A stretch of 22,355 nt of DNA. Origin: an uncultured Oscillospiraceae bacterium (GTDB taxonomy: Bacteria > Bacillota > Clostridia > Oscillospirales > Oscillospiraceae). Numbering within the stretch: the first letter of the stretch is position 1; each line of letters opens with the position of its first letter. Position numbers and translations under genes: made by a program. The stretch is taken from positions 1 to 22,355 of the forward strand of contig CAJFPI010000192.1 in assembly GCA_904398675.1 (NCBI GenBank). The letters run 5' to 3'. Shown one piece after another: positions 1 to 5,819 of the stretch. The notes beneath the pieces were generated by a model, which saw only the letters and a program-made list of their open reading frames with translations, searched no databases and was not told the DNA's origin.

Positions 1-350
1 CCGAGGAGGGGGAGGCGGCCTTCCGCGCCCTGGAGACGGAGGTGCTGGGGGACCTGGGCAAGCGGTCCGGCGTGGTGATTGCCACCGGCGGCGGCGCGGT
101 GCTCTTTGGGCGGAACCTCCCCCTGCTGCGGCAGAACGGCCGGATCCTCCGCCTGCGCCGCCCCCTGGAGCGGCTGCCCCTGGAGGGGCGGCCCCTCTCC
201 GCCTCGCCGGAGCGCCTGAGGGAGATGGAGCGGGAGCGGGAGCCCTTCTACGCCGCGGCGGCGGATATCACCCTGGACAACACCGGCGCGGCGGCGGATA
301 CCGCGGCGGCGGTGGTCCGCGCATTCTTGGAAAGGGGGAGCCTTATATGA
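1..350 (+). CDS. aroK: Shikimate kinase, C-terminal part (5' truncated by window edge)
   Basis: Shikimate kinase phosphorylates shikimate at O3 using ATP in the cytoplasmic pathway to chorismate. Only the C-terminal ~115 residues are present; the first whole codon begins at base 3. The fragment starts with GEAAFRALE, matching the family's GE..FR..E segment, followed by IATGGGAVL, the glycine-rich shikimate-binding GGG motif. The arginines in RPLSASPERLREMEREREPFY fit the lid and the R(x)PxY-type end of the family. The N-terminal P-loop lies outside the window. The stop codon overlaps the aroQ start (ATGA at 347-350), so the two genes are translationally coupled in a shikimate-pathway operon. 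Identification is firm from motifs and from the neighbouring aroQ; the aroK versus aroL name is by convention. Confidence 0.93.
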   Translation, partial: EEGEAAFRALETEVLGDLGKRSGVVIATGGGAVLFGRNLPLLRQNGRILRLRRPLERLPLEGRPLSASPERLREMEREREPFYAAAADITLDNTGAAADTAAAVVRAFLERGSLI

Positions 351-796
351 AATTTCTCGTTCTCAACGGGCCCAATCTCAATATGCTGGGCATCCGGGAG
401 CCGGAGATCTACGGCCACGAGACCTATGACGATTTGGTGGAGCGCACCCGGGCGGCCTGCGAGGCCCTGGGGGCGGAGGCGGTGTTCTTCCAGTCCAACA
501 GCGAGGGGGAGCTGGTGACGGCCATCCAGAACGCCTACTTCGACCAGGTGGACGGCATCATCCTCAACCCCGCCGCCTACACCCACACCAGCGTGGCCCT
601 GCTGGACGCGCTGAAGGCGGTGGGCATCCCCGCGGTGGAGGTCCACATCTCCGACGTGGCCAGCCGGGAGGACTTCCGGCAGGTGTCCTATGTCCGCGCC
701 GCCTGCGTTAGGACCATCGCCGGCCAGGGGCTGGACGGCTACCGCCAGGCGGCGGAATATCTGGCGGCGCTGCTGGGCGGCGTCATCGGCGAATAG
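347..796 (+). CDS. aroQ: Type II 3-dehydroquinate dehydratase
   Basis: This enzyme removes water from 3-dehydroquinate to give 3-dehydroshikimate, the third step of the shikimate pathway; type II enzymes are small dodecamer-forming proteins. The 149-residue length is usual for the family. Visible signatures are LNGPNLNMLGIREPEIYG at the N-terminus (containing the catalytic tyrosine of the flexible loop), FQSNSEGELV, GIILNPAAYTHTSVAL and EVHISD with the catalytic histidine. The usual following asparagine (HxSN) is aspartate here, a conservative change. A purine-rich GGGGGAG at about 334-340 serves as the ribosome binding site, and the start overlaps the aroK stop by 4 bases. Transcription probably ends at the hairpin 811-863. 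Confidence 0.97.
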   Translation: MKFLVLNGPNLNMLGIREPEIYGHETYDDLVERTRAACEALGAEAVFFQSNSEGELVTAIQNAYFDQVDGIILNPAAYTHTSVALLDALKAVGIPAVEVHISDVASREDFRQVSYVRAACVRTIAGQGLDGYRQAAEYLAALLGGVIGE

Positions 797-810
797 GGCG
801 CGGCGGAAAC

Positions 811-838
811 ACCACAGCCTCCCTTCCGGCATAGAATG
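811..838 (+). promoter_or_regulatory. Possible promoter inside the hairpin (sporulation sigma-like -10)
   Basis: GCATAGAATG at 829-838 lies in the hairpin loop. CATAGAAT resembles the CATAnnnT -10 element of mother-cell sporulation sigma factors, and an AC dinucleotide at 811-812 lies 17 bases upstream, as in the AC-N17-CATAnnnTA pattern known for sigma-K. TAGAAT is also one base away from the sigma-A -10, but no sigma-A -35 is seen. A start near 844-845 would give RNA without the 5' hairpin arm. This is a weak, short-motif call. Confidence 0.3.
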
Positions 839-863
839 TCGTGCAAAGGAGGCTGTGGTTTTT
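811..863 (+). terminator. Terminator-like hairpin whose 3' arm contains the next gene's ribosome binding site
   Basis: A perfect 12-bp inverted repeat, ACCACAGCCTCC (811-822) and GGAGGCTGTGGT (848-859), encloses a 25-base loop and runs into TTTTT (859-863). The three As at 807-809 can also pair with the last Ts after one mismatch. It lies 15 bases after the aroQ stop, so it reads as an intrinsic terminator. The same 3' arm holds AAAGGAGG (845-852), the only good ribosome binding site for the ATG at 864. Folding would therefore both end aroQ transcripts and hide this site in read-through RNA. Confidence 0.8.
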
Positions 864-1502
864 ATGGATACAGAACGGATGGATACATACTCCAGCGGCG
901 AGCAGAAAACGCCGGACTACGGGTATGACTACCAACAGTACGACAGGATCTGGCAGCGGGTGCTGCCGGAGCTGAACACCTTTCCGGAGGCGCGGAACGA
1001 GGAGGGGGACCTGCCCGGCACCCCTCTCCCCGGCAACGACGAGATGGCAGCGCTGCCCGGCGCCCAGGAGAATCCCTGCTGCATGGGAACGGCGGCCCAG
1101 CAGTCCATCGGCGTGATCATCGGCTTTACAGAAAATGAGATCGCCCTGTGCCGGTTCTACCGGTGCCTGATCCCCCATGCGCCGAACCAGCGCGCCGGCG
1201 CCGCGCTGCGCCAGATCCTGGCCAATGCCCAGGACAATGTCCGGCGGCTGCGGGCGGTGTATTACCTCATTACCGGAAACTGCTTTCAGGTTACGCGGCA
1301 GATCACCATGCCGACGATCCAGGGCTACTGCCCCACGCTGCGGGGAGCCTATCATGAGGAGACGTGCACAAGCCTCAACTATTTCCGCGCCGCGGTGGGT
1401 GCGCCGGACCCCTGCCTGCGGGCGCTGTTCGAGCGGCTGGGCCGGGCCCATCAGGAGAACGCGGAGACCATGGTCAATCTCCTGGGCGCCGTGATCTGCT
1501 GA
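864..1502 (+). CDS. Ferritin-like domain protein, metal ligands apparently degraded
   Basis: A 212-residue protein of the ferritin/rubrerythrin-like four-helix type found in Clostridia; its function is not known. Residues 23-45 (YQQYDRIWQRVLPELNTFPE) and the NPCCMG segment at 70-75 precede the helical domain at about 78-212. Glutamates E90/E92 in helix 1 and YHEE (163-166) in helix 3 fit ligand positions, but the ExxH expected in helix 2 is AQDNVRRL (122-129) and in helix 4 RAHQENAE (194-201), so both ExxH motifs are missing. There are many cysteines (72, 73, 96, 101, 140, 156, 168, 184, 212). The start at 864 is chosen because AAAGGAGG lies 11 bases upstream and the family-like region begins soon after; the ATG at 879 is an alternative. 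An open frame extends upstream to 690 but overlaps aroQ and the hairpin. Confidence 0.7.
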   Translation: MDTERMDTYSSGEQKTPDYGYDYQQYDRIWQRVLPELNTFPEARNEEGDLPGTPLPGNDEMAALPGAQENPCCMGTAAQQSIGVIIGFTENEIALCRFYRCLIPHAPNQRAGAALRQILANAQDNVRRLRAVYYLITGNCFQVTRQITMPTIQGYCPTLRGAYHEETCTSLNYFRAAVGAPDPCLRALFERLGRAHQENAETMVNLLGAVIC

Positions 1503-1505
1503 CGG

Positions 1506-1534
1506 TTGCGCCGGCCGGATGGGCGTGCTATAAT
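1506..1534 (+). promoter_or_regulatory. Sigma-A type promoter for the HD-domain gene
   Basis: TTGCGC (1506-1511), a 17-base spacer and a perfect TATAAT (1529-1534) preceded by TGC, an extended -10. The -35 begins only 4 bases after the stop codon of the preceding gene. A start near 1541 would give a leader of about 29 bases. Confidence 0.75.
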
Positions 1535-1569
1535 CAGTGACATGAGACTTTGCACAAAGGAGAATGCTT

Positions 1570-2160
1570 ATGCAGGAGAAGATCACCCGCCAGGAGGCAC
1601 TGGCGCTTTTACGGCAGTATAACAAGGAGCCCTTCCACATCCAGCACGCCCTCACCCTGGAGGGGGTGATGGCGTGGTATGCCCAGGAGCTGGGCTATGG
1701 GGAGGACGGGGCCTTCTGGTCCATGGCCGGCCTGCTCCACGACATCGACTTTGAGCGGTGGCCGGAGGAGCACTGCAAAAAGGCCCCGGAGCTGCTGCGG
1801 GAGGGCGGGCTCAGCGAGGAGATGATCCACGCCGTCTGCAGCCACGGCTATGGCCTGTGCTCCGACGTGGAGCCGGTCCACCAGATGGAGAAGGTCCTCT
1901 TCGCCGCCGACGAGCTCACCGGCCTGATCGGCGCCGCCGTCCGCATGCGCCCCAGCAAGAGCGTCATGGATCTGGAGGTCTCCAGCCTCAAAAAGAAGTT
2001 CAAGGACAAGAAGTTTGCCGCCGGGTGCAGCCGGGATGTGATCTCCCAGGGCGCGGAGCGCCTGGGCTGGTCCCTGGAGGAGCTGATGGAGAAGACGATC
2101 CTGGCCATGCGCTCCTGTGAGGAGCGGGTCAACCAGGAGATGGAATCCCTGCAGGCATAG
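1570..2160 (+). CDS. HD-domain phosphohydrolase family protein
   Basis: A 196-residue cytoplasmic protein with an HD-type metal-dependent phosphohydrolase fold; the substrate is unknown. Likely ligands are H26 in the N-terminal helix, the H57-D58 pair in GLLHDIDF, H92 in CSHGYG and D114 in FAADELTG. This follows the H...HD...H...D order of the superfamily. The segment MRPSKSVMDLEVSSLKKKFKDKKFAAG (about 126-152) is typical of the small HD hydrolases of Clostridia. ATG at 1564 is also possible, but the site AAAGGAG (1556-1562) leaves only one base to it and seven to 1570, so 1570 is preferred. It appears to be a single-gene unit between its own promoter (1506-1534) and a terminator (2165-2197). 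Confidence 0.88.
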   Translation: MQEKITRQEALALLRQYNKEPFHIQHALTLEGVMAWYAQELGYGEDGAFWSMAGLLHDIDFERWPEEHCKKAPELLREGGLSEEMIHAVCSHGYGLCSDVEPVHQMEKVLFAADELTGLIGAAVRMRPSKSVMDLEVSSLKKKFKDKKFAAGCSRDVISQGAERLGWSLEELMEKTILAMRSCEERVNQEMESLQA

Positions 2161-2164
2161 TGAG

Positions 2165-2197
2165 ATCCCCCGCCGGGTACAGCCCGGCGGGGGATTT
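2165..2197 (+). terminator. Intrinsic terminator after the HD-domain gene
   Basis: Perfect 13-bp stem ATCCCCCGCCGGG (2165-2177) and CCCGGCGGGGGAT (2183-2195) with a 5-base loop, followed by only a short T run. It starts 4 bases after the stop codon. The stem is very stable but the weak T tract lowers certainty. Confidence 0.7.
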
Positions 2198-2241
2198 CAG
2201 GCTGTCAAAAAAGCCTTAACAGACTTTTTTGCAGCCTGAAA
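2195..2241. repeat. Bidirectional hairpin with A/T tracts
   Basis: TTTCAGGCTGTCAAAAAAG (2195-2213) pairs with CTTTTTTGCAGCCTGAAA (2224-2241) apart from one bulged base; the loop is 10 bases. The T6 in the 3' arm on both strands suits a bidirectional terminator. On the minus strand it could end transcripts of the membrane-protein gene at 2438-2974. Confidence 0.6.
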
Positions 2242-2437
2242 AATGCCGTTACTTGCCCACGGCTTTAGCTGCGGGCAAGTCCTTGCTGCGCTCGCCCCAC
2301 GCCTTGCGCGGCAAGACTTTGCGGGGCATTCGATCCCATTCGAGGCGGGCTTTGCCCCCTCGAGCTCCCCCCGCACAGTACAATTTGTGCGTTTAAGGGA
2401 GTTCTTTGACAAGCTACAATCCCCCGCATTTTTCCGG
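2242..2437. other. Structured non-coding stretch, no gene recognised
   Basis: About 200 bases between convergent genes with no convincing coding region. It is full of short inverted repeats: ACTTGCCC (2251-2258) with GGGCAAGT (2273-2280), CTTGC/GCAAG around 2303-2315, and CGCACA/TGTGCG around 2371-2390. The 11-mer GCTGCGCTCGC (2285-2295) recurs at 18123-18133. Open frames cross it on both strands but have no ribosome binding site and read through hairpins. It may be a dispersed intergenic repeat or a non-coding RNA; which cannot be decided from one copy. Confidence 0.45.
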
Positions 2438-2974
2438 CTATGCCGCCCCGGCCTGGGCTCCCCGCTGGAGCCGCCGGCCCCACCAGTACCCGGCGATGGA
2501 GAGGGCTGCCAGCAGGGTCAGAGAGAAAATATTGGCCAGCAGGCTCTCGGCCTGGGCCCAGGTATTGTCCATGTCCGGCAGCCACGTCAGCCGTGCGGCG
2601 ACGGGCATCATGGGAGCGGCGGCCACCTGCCCCAGCATCGCCAGCAGGGTGCTGCGGGCCTCGTCGGAGACAAAGTGGAACTGCCAGATATACAGGATGA
2701 GGCTCACCGCGCTGGGCCACTGGGTGCAGAGCAGATATTTGGGGAACGGATACTGCTCCCGTCCGCACCGGCGGCCCAGCCACAGGCAGAAGGCGGCGGC
2801 AGCCACAGTGGGGAGGTAGAGGGAGGCGTAGGTCAGCAGGTTGACAAGGGCGGCGGGCAGGGGGAGGAAGATCACCCGGGCGATCAGCACGTTGCCCAGC
2901 CACCCCAGCACCCCAGGTACCAGGGCCAGGAGACAGAGTTTCCAGGGTTTTATGGGAATCGTTCCTTTCGTCAT
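2438..2974 (-). CDS. Small integral membrane protein, function unknown
   Basis: A 178-residue protein I do not recognise by family. It has four hydrophobic stretches at about 12-36, 42-67, 83-101 and 147-165, separated by basic loops (GRRCGREQ at 67-73, GRRLQRG at 166-172) that suggest positive-inside topology. A polar loop with tryptophan and aspartate (WLPDMDNTWAQAE, 131-143) lies before the last segment, possibly outside the cell. The start is uncertain: only GAAAG lies just upstream of the ATG at 2974, and AAAGGAA occurs within codons 3-5. It follows the FakA-like gene on the same strand but lies beyond a strong hairpin, so it depends on read-through or an unseen promoter. The coding potential looks real because of the consistent membrane topology and charged loops. 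Confidence 0.65.
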   Translation of the reverse strand: MTKGTIPIKPWKLCLLALVPGVLGWLGNVLIARVIFLPLPAALVNLLTYASLYLPTVAAAAFCLWLGRRCGREQYPFPKYLLCTQWPSAVSLILYIWQFHFVSDEARSTLLAMLGQVAAAPMMPVAARLTWLPDMDNTWAQAESLLANIFSLTLLAALSIAGYWWGRRLQRGAQAGAA

Positions 2975-3000
2975 ATACTTTCACAGACAGCAGAGGCAGA

Positions 3001-3037
3001 TTTTTAAAATGCCCGCCGCGGGTCGCGGCGGGCATTT
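3001..3037 (-). terminator. Intrinsic terminator after the FakA-like gene (minus strand)
   Basis: Perfect 14-bp inverted repeat AAATGCCCGCCGCG (3007-3020) and CGCGGCGGGCATTT (3024-3037) with a 3-base loop, beginning 2 bases after the minus-strand stop codon. Read on the minus strand it is followed by TTTTAAAAA, an acceptable U-rich tail. Confidence 0.85.
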
Positions 3038-3039
3038 CG

Positions 3040-4710
3040 TTACTCGATGCTGACAATATAGTAGTAGACAGGCTGGCCGCCGGGCAGCATGGACAGCTCT
3101 GCCTCCGGGCAGACCTCGCTGAACATGGCCTCCGCCTGGGCAGCCTCCTCGGCGCTGACGTCCTCGCCGTAGAACACGGTGATAAACTCTGCGTTTTCGT
3201 TCTGGGCCTCCTGGGCCAGCTGGCGCAGGAGAACGGCAATATCCTTGTCCGTTCCGAAGAGCTTGCCGCCGAGGAGGGCCAGATAATCCCCGGCGTGGAT
3301 CACAGAGCCGTCAAAGTCGCTGTCCCGGGCGGCATAGGTGATCTGCGCGGTGGAGACGTGCTCGATGGCCTCCGTCATAGCGGAGAGGATCTCCTCCGGC
3401 TCCGCCTCCAGCTCCACGTTCATCATGGCGGTGATGCCCTGGGGGATGGTGGTGGTGGGGACCACCACTACCTGCTTTTCCGTCATGCCCACGCACTGCT
3501 GGGCGGCCATGATGATGTTTTTGTTGTTGGGCAGCACAAAGACCACCTCGGCGGGGGTCCGCTCGATCTCCTTGAGGATGCTCTCCGTGGAGGGGTTCAT
3601 GGTCTGCCCGCCGGATACGATGCCGTCCACGCCCAAATCGCGGAATACGGCGGCGATCCCCTCGCCGGCACAGACGGAGAGGAAACCATAGCGCTTTTCC
3701 GGCGCGGCGGGGCCGGACAGAGCGCCGCTTTCCAGCTCCCGCTCCACATCCTCCAGGTCGTCGGTGCTCTGGGCCTTCTTCCCAGCGGCAAGGTCCTCCG
3801 CCTGGGTCCGCATGTTCTCGATCTTCGCCAGCTCCAGCGTGCCGTATTTCTGGGCCTCATTCAGGGCGCTGCCGGGGATGTCGGTATGGACATGGACCTT
3901 GAAGGCCTCGTCGTCCTCGCCGATCACCAGGCTGTCGCCGATGCTGCTGAGATAGGCCCGCAGCCCCTCCAGGGGCTTGTTTGCGGTCTTGCGGACGATG
4001 AACACCGTGTCGAAGGTGAAGGTGATCTCCTCGGCGCTGAGGGCGGCAAAATCCGCCTTGTCTGCCGCAGCGTCCTCGCTGATCTCCGGCAGAGGCTCGC
4101 CCCGCAGGGCGGCCAGCATGCCCTCCAGAATGACCAGGTAGCCCTTGGCGCCGGCGTCCACCACGTTGGCCTTTTTCAGCACCGGGTTCATCTCCGTGGT
4201 CTGGGGCAGCACCTCACAGCCGGTTTTGATGGCCTCCTCCAGGACATATTCCACGTCGTTGTTGTCCCGGGCCACATCCACCGCCCGCTTGGAGGCCAGC
4301 CGGGACACGGTGAGCACCGTTCCCTCCGCCGGTTTCATCACTGCGCTGTAGGCGGCGGCCACACCCTCCTGCATGGCGGCGGCAAAGGCGCGCCCGTCGG
4401 CCTTTTCCAGGTGCTTGAGCTCCTTGGCGATGCCCCGGAAGAGCAGGGAGAGGATCACCCCGGAGTTTCCCCGGGCGCCCCGCAGCAGGGCGGAGGCACA
4501 GACGTTTGCCGCCTGACCCACCGTCTCCGGGGAGAGCTTGCGCAGCTCCTGGGCGGCGGTGTTGATGGTCATGGACATATTGGTGCCGGTGTCCCCGTCA
4601 GGCACAGGGAACACGTTAAGATCGTTGATGCTCTGTTTTTGCAGGGCGATGGCCGCCGCGCCGTGGAGGACCATCTGCTTGAACATAATACCGTCAATGG
4701 CATGTTTCAT
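3040..4710 (-). CDS. fakA: DAK2 domain fatty acid kinase catalytic subunit, FakA/YloV family
   Basis: Members of this family phosphorylate a fatty acid presented by a DegV-type FakB partner, feeding exogenous fatty acids into phospholipid synthesis. The 556-residue length is usual. The N-terminal DAK2 domain (about 1-200) shows NVFPVPDGDTGTN (32-44), whose aspartates bind Mg-ATP, and GARGNSGVI (78-86). The middle and C-terminal regions match the YloV layout, including GYLVILEGM, VVVVPTTTIPQGITAM and a C-terminal AEFITVFYGEDV segment. A GTG at 4719 gives three more residues but lies only 2 bases from the AAGGAGG (4722-4728); ATG 4710 is preferred with 11 bases spacing. It is preceded by the Asp23-family gene, the conserved yloU-yloV arrangement of Firmicutes. 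No fakB is in the window, so the biochemical role is inferred from the family. Confidence 0.92.
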   Translation of the reverse strand: MKHAIDGIMFKQMVLHGAAAIALQKQSINDLNVFPVPDGDTGTNMSMTINTAAQELRKLSPETVGQAANVCASALLRGARGNSGVILSLLFRGIAKELKHLEKADGRAFAAAMQEGVAAAYSAVMKPAEGTVLTVSRLASKRAVDVARDNNDVEYVLEEAIKTGCEVLPQTTEMNPVLKKANVVDAGAKGYLVILEGMLAALRGEPLPEISEDAAADKADFAALSAEEITFTFDTVFIVRKTANKPLEGLRAYLSSIGDSLVIGEDDEAFKVHVHTDIPGSALNEAQKYGTLELAKIENMRTQAEDLAAGKKAQSTDDLEDVERELESGALSGPAAPEKRYGFLSVCAGEGIAAVFRDLGVDGIVSGGQTMNPSTESILKEIERTPAEVVFVLPNNKNIIMAAQQCVGMTEKQVVVVPTTTIPQGITAMMNVELEAEPEEILSAMTEAIEHVSTAQITYAARDSDFDGSVIHAGDYLALLGGKLFGTDKDIAVLLRQLAQEAQNENAEFITVFYGEDVSAEEAAQAEAMFSEVCPEAELSMLPGGQPVYYYIVSIE

Positions 4711-4731
4711 CGCTTTCACTTCCTCCTTGGC

Positions 4732-5082
4732 TTACAGAACAATGGAATCGACGCAGACATCCACATTTTTGACTTCCACGCCGGTATATTTGTTGACCTT
4801 GTAGCGGACCTCGCTCATGATGGAGCGGCAGGCAGCGGTGATGTTCACCCCGTGCTCCACAATGATGTGCAGGCGGATGGAGACGGAGTTGTCCTCGTTA
4901 TAGGTGACCTGCACGCCCTTGCTCATGGCCTCTTTCCGCAGCAGATGCACCAGCCCGTCGGTCATGGAGCGGTAGGCCATGCCCTTGACGCCGAAACAGT
5001 TGGTGGCGGCGTTGCCGGTGATGTTGGCCACCACGCTGCTGCTGATGGTGATGGTGCCTTTATCATTGTTCAGCTTGATCAT
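4732..5082 (-). CDS. Asp23/Gls24 family protein (YloU-like)
   Basis: A 116-residue Asp23/Gls24-family envelope stress or scaffold protein; the biochemical role is not settled. The family pattern is visible: GTITISSSVVANITGNAAT near the N-terminus, a conserved glycine-rich turn (FGVKGM), then the amphipathic segment SVSIRLHIIVEHGVNITAAC and the C-terminal KYTGVEVKNVDVCVDSIVL with its alternating V pattern. No membrane segment or signal peptide is present. ATG 5082 is chosen because AAAGGA lies 8 bases upstream; the ATG three codons earlier overlaps that site, and longer upstream extensions are not family-like. It leads the operon with the FakA-like gene 21 bases downstream, driven by the minus-strand promoter at 5205-5233. 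Confidence 0.9.
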   Translation of the reverse strand: MIKLNNDKGTITISSSVVANITGNAATNCFGVKGMAYRSMTDGLVHLLRKEAMSKGVQVTYNEDNSVSIRLHIIVEHGVNITAACRSIMSEVRYKVNKYTGVEVKNVDVCVDSIVL

Positions 5083-5204
5083 AAACAACATCCTTTCGTC
5101 GGGATTATCCGATCTCTTGGGGACAAACGATAGACGGCGGGAAAGGGGCTCAGCGCGGGGAATATCTGGCGCTGGGCCCAAAAAGATACAAAGGTTGCTG
5201 AAGT

Positions 5205-5233
5205 ATTATACACGAAATGGCGGGAGATAACAA
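5205..5233 (-). promoter_or_regulatory. Sigma-A promoter for the Asp23-fakA operon (minus strand)
   Basis: On the minus strand, TTGTTA (5233-5228), 17 bases, then a perfect TATAAT (5210-5205). A start near 5198 would leave a leader of about 115 bases before the Asp23-family start codon. Confidence 0.8.
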
Positions 5234-5271
5234 GTAGAAAAAGAAAAGTTGGCGCTCTTTTGGAAAAACTA

Positions 5272-5300
5272 TTGAAAAAGGCGGTGCTATGCCATAAAAT
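5272..5300 (+). promoter_or_regulatory. Sigma-A promoter for the SnoaL-like gene
   Basis: TTGAAA (5272-5277), exactly 17 bases, then TAAAAT (5295-5300), in an AT-rich patch. It diverges from the minus-strand promoter 40 bases away. A start near 5307 gives a leader of about 70 bases. Confidence 0.65.
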
Positions 5301-5341
5301 ATGAGGCGAAACGAGTATATTTCAGCGTCAGGAAAGGTTTG

Positions 5342-5354
5342 GGGCAGTCTGCCC
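5342..5354. promoter_or_regulatory. Dyad-symmetric site, possible operator
   Basis: GGGCAG-T-CTGCCC is a 6-bp perfect dyad around one central base, too tight to form a hairpin, located between the promoter (5272-5300) and the start codon (5378). A dimeric repressor could bind here. This is inferred from symmetry and position only. Confidence 0.3.
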
Positions 5355-5377
5355 GCCATTTGTGAGTTGTAAATGGA

Positions 5378-5788
5378 ATGGATAAAAAGGAACGCATCAA
5401 ATATTTTTATGAAGTGATTGTTTCTGAAAACCTGCTGGACAGGCTGCAGCAATATGTTTCGGAGGCGTGCGTCCTGGTCGACGGGGAGCGGCGGCTCCCG
5501 CTGGGCCTGGAGGGCATGAGGCGGCATCTTGCCGCGGTGCGGCAGACGTATCCCAACTACACCATGCGCCTCACCCGGCAGTACGTGGACGGGGACTATG
5601 TGATCTCTGCATTCATTATGGAGGGGACCCATGCAGGGGAGTGGCTGGGGATGCAGCCGACATACAAGCGGCTGTCGTTCACAGGCGTGGACATCGATAA
5701 GGTAATAGACGGCAAAATCGTGGAACACGGCGGTGCTGTCAATACATTCGAGACGTTATACGAGCAGGGCTTGATAAAACCGGTTTGA
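5378..5788 (+). CDS. SnoaL-like / NTF2-fold protein (ester cyclase family)
   Basis: A 136-residue protein resembling the SnoaL-like ester cyclase branch of the NTF2 fold. The pattern includes an N-terminal helix (IKYFYEVIVSENLLDRLQQYV, written here in part), LGLEGMRRHLAAVRQTYPNY (43-61), VDGDYVISAFIMEGTH (70-85) and the strand LSFTGVDIDKVIDGKIVEH (99-117). These are the usual G..g......f.....pD, v..GD.V......GTH and G.D..r..dGKI.E.. elements. Many such proteins bind small hydrophobic ligands, and the substrate here cannot be told. The ribosome binding site upstream of ATG 5378 is poor, and the first third is more AT-rich than neighbouring genes, possibly a sign of transfer. It is a single gene with its own promoter, divergent from the Asp23-fakA operon. 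Confidence 0.8.
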   Translation: MDKKERIKYFYEVIVSENLLDRLQQYVSEACVLVDGERRLPLGLEGMRRHLAAVRQTYPNYTMRLTRQYVDGDYVISAFIMEGTHAGEWLGMQPTYKRLSFTGVDIDKVIDGKIVEHGGAVNTFETLYEQGLIKPV

Positions 5789-5799
5789 GTTATCATTAT
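5771..5799 (+). promoter_or_regulatory. Weak candidate promoter for rsmD-coaD
   Basis: TTGATA (5771-5776), 17 bases, CATTAT (5794-5799), overlapping the end of the SnoaL-like gene. Only four of six -10 bases match, and TATCAT (5791-5796) at a shorter spacing is an alternative. Read-through from the upstream gene is equally possible. Confidence 0.3.
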
Positions 5800-5819
5800 T
5801 TATTAGGAGGAGAGCCGCC

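Noticed and set aside
828..848. Resemblance between 828-848 and the complement of 2317-2337 (16 of 21 bases)
   Set aside because: With many possible comparisons in a GC-rich window this level of match can arise by chance, and the flanking sequences do not align.
690..863. Upstream extension of the ferritin-like gene to an ATG inside aroQ
   Set aside because: The added 58 residues are an out-of-frame reading of aroQ and of the hairpin; the ribosome binding site and family-like sequence point to 864.
3295..5133. A 612-codon open frame on the plus strand opposite the fakA and Asp23-family genes
   Set aside because: It is the complement of a GC-rich coding region, is rich in G, H, L, V and D without any domain pattern, has no ribosome binding site, and the minus-strand frames match known families over their full length.
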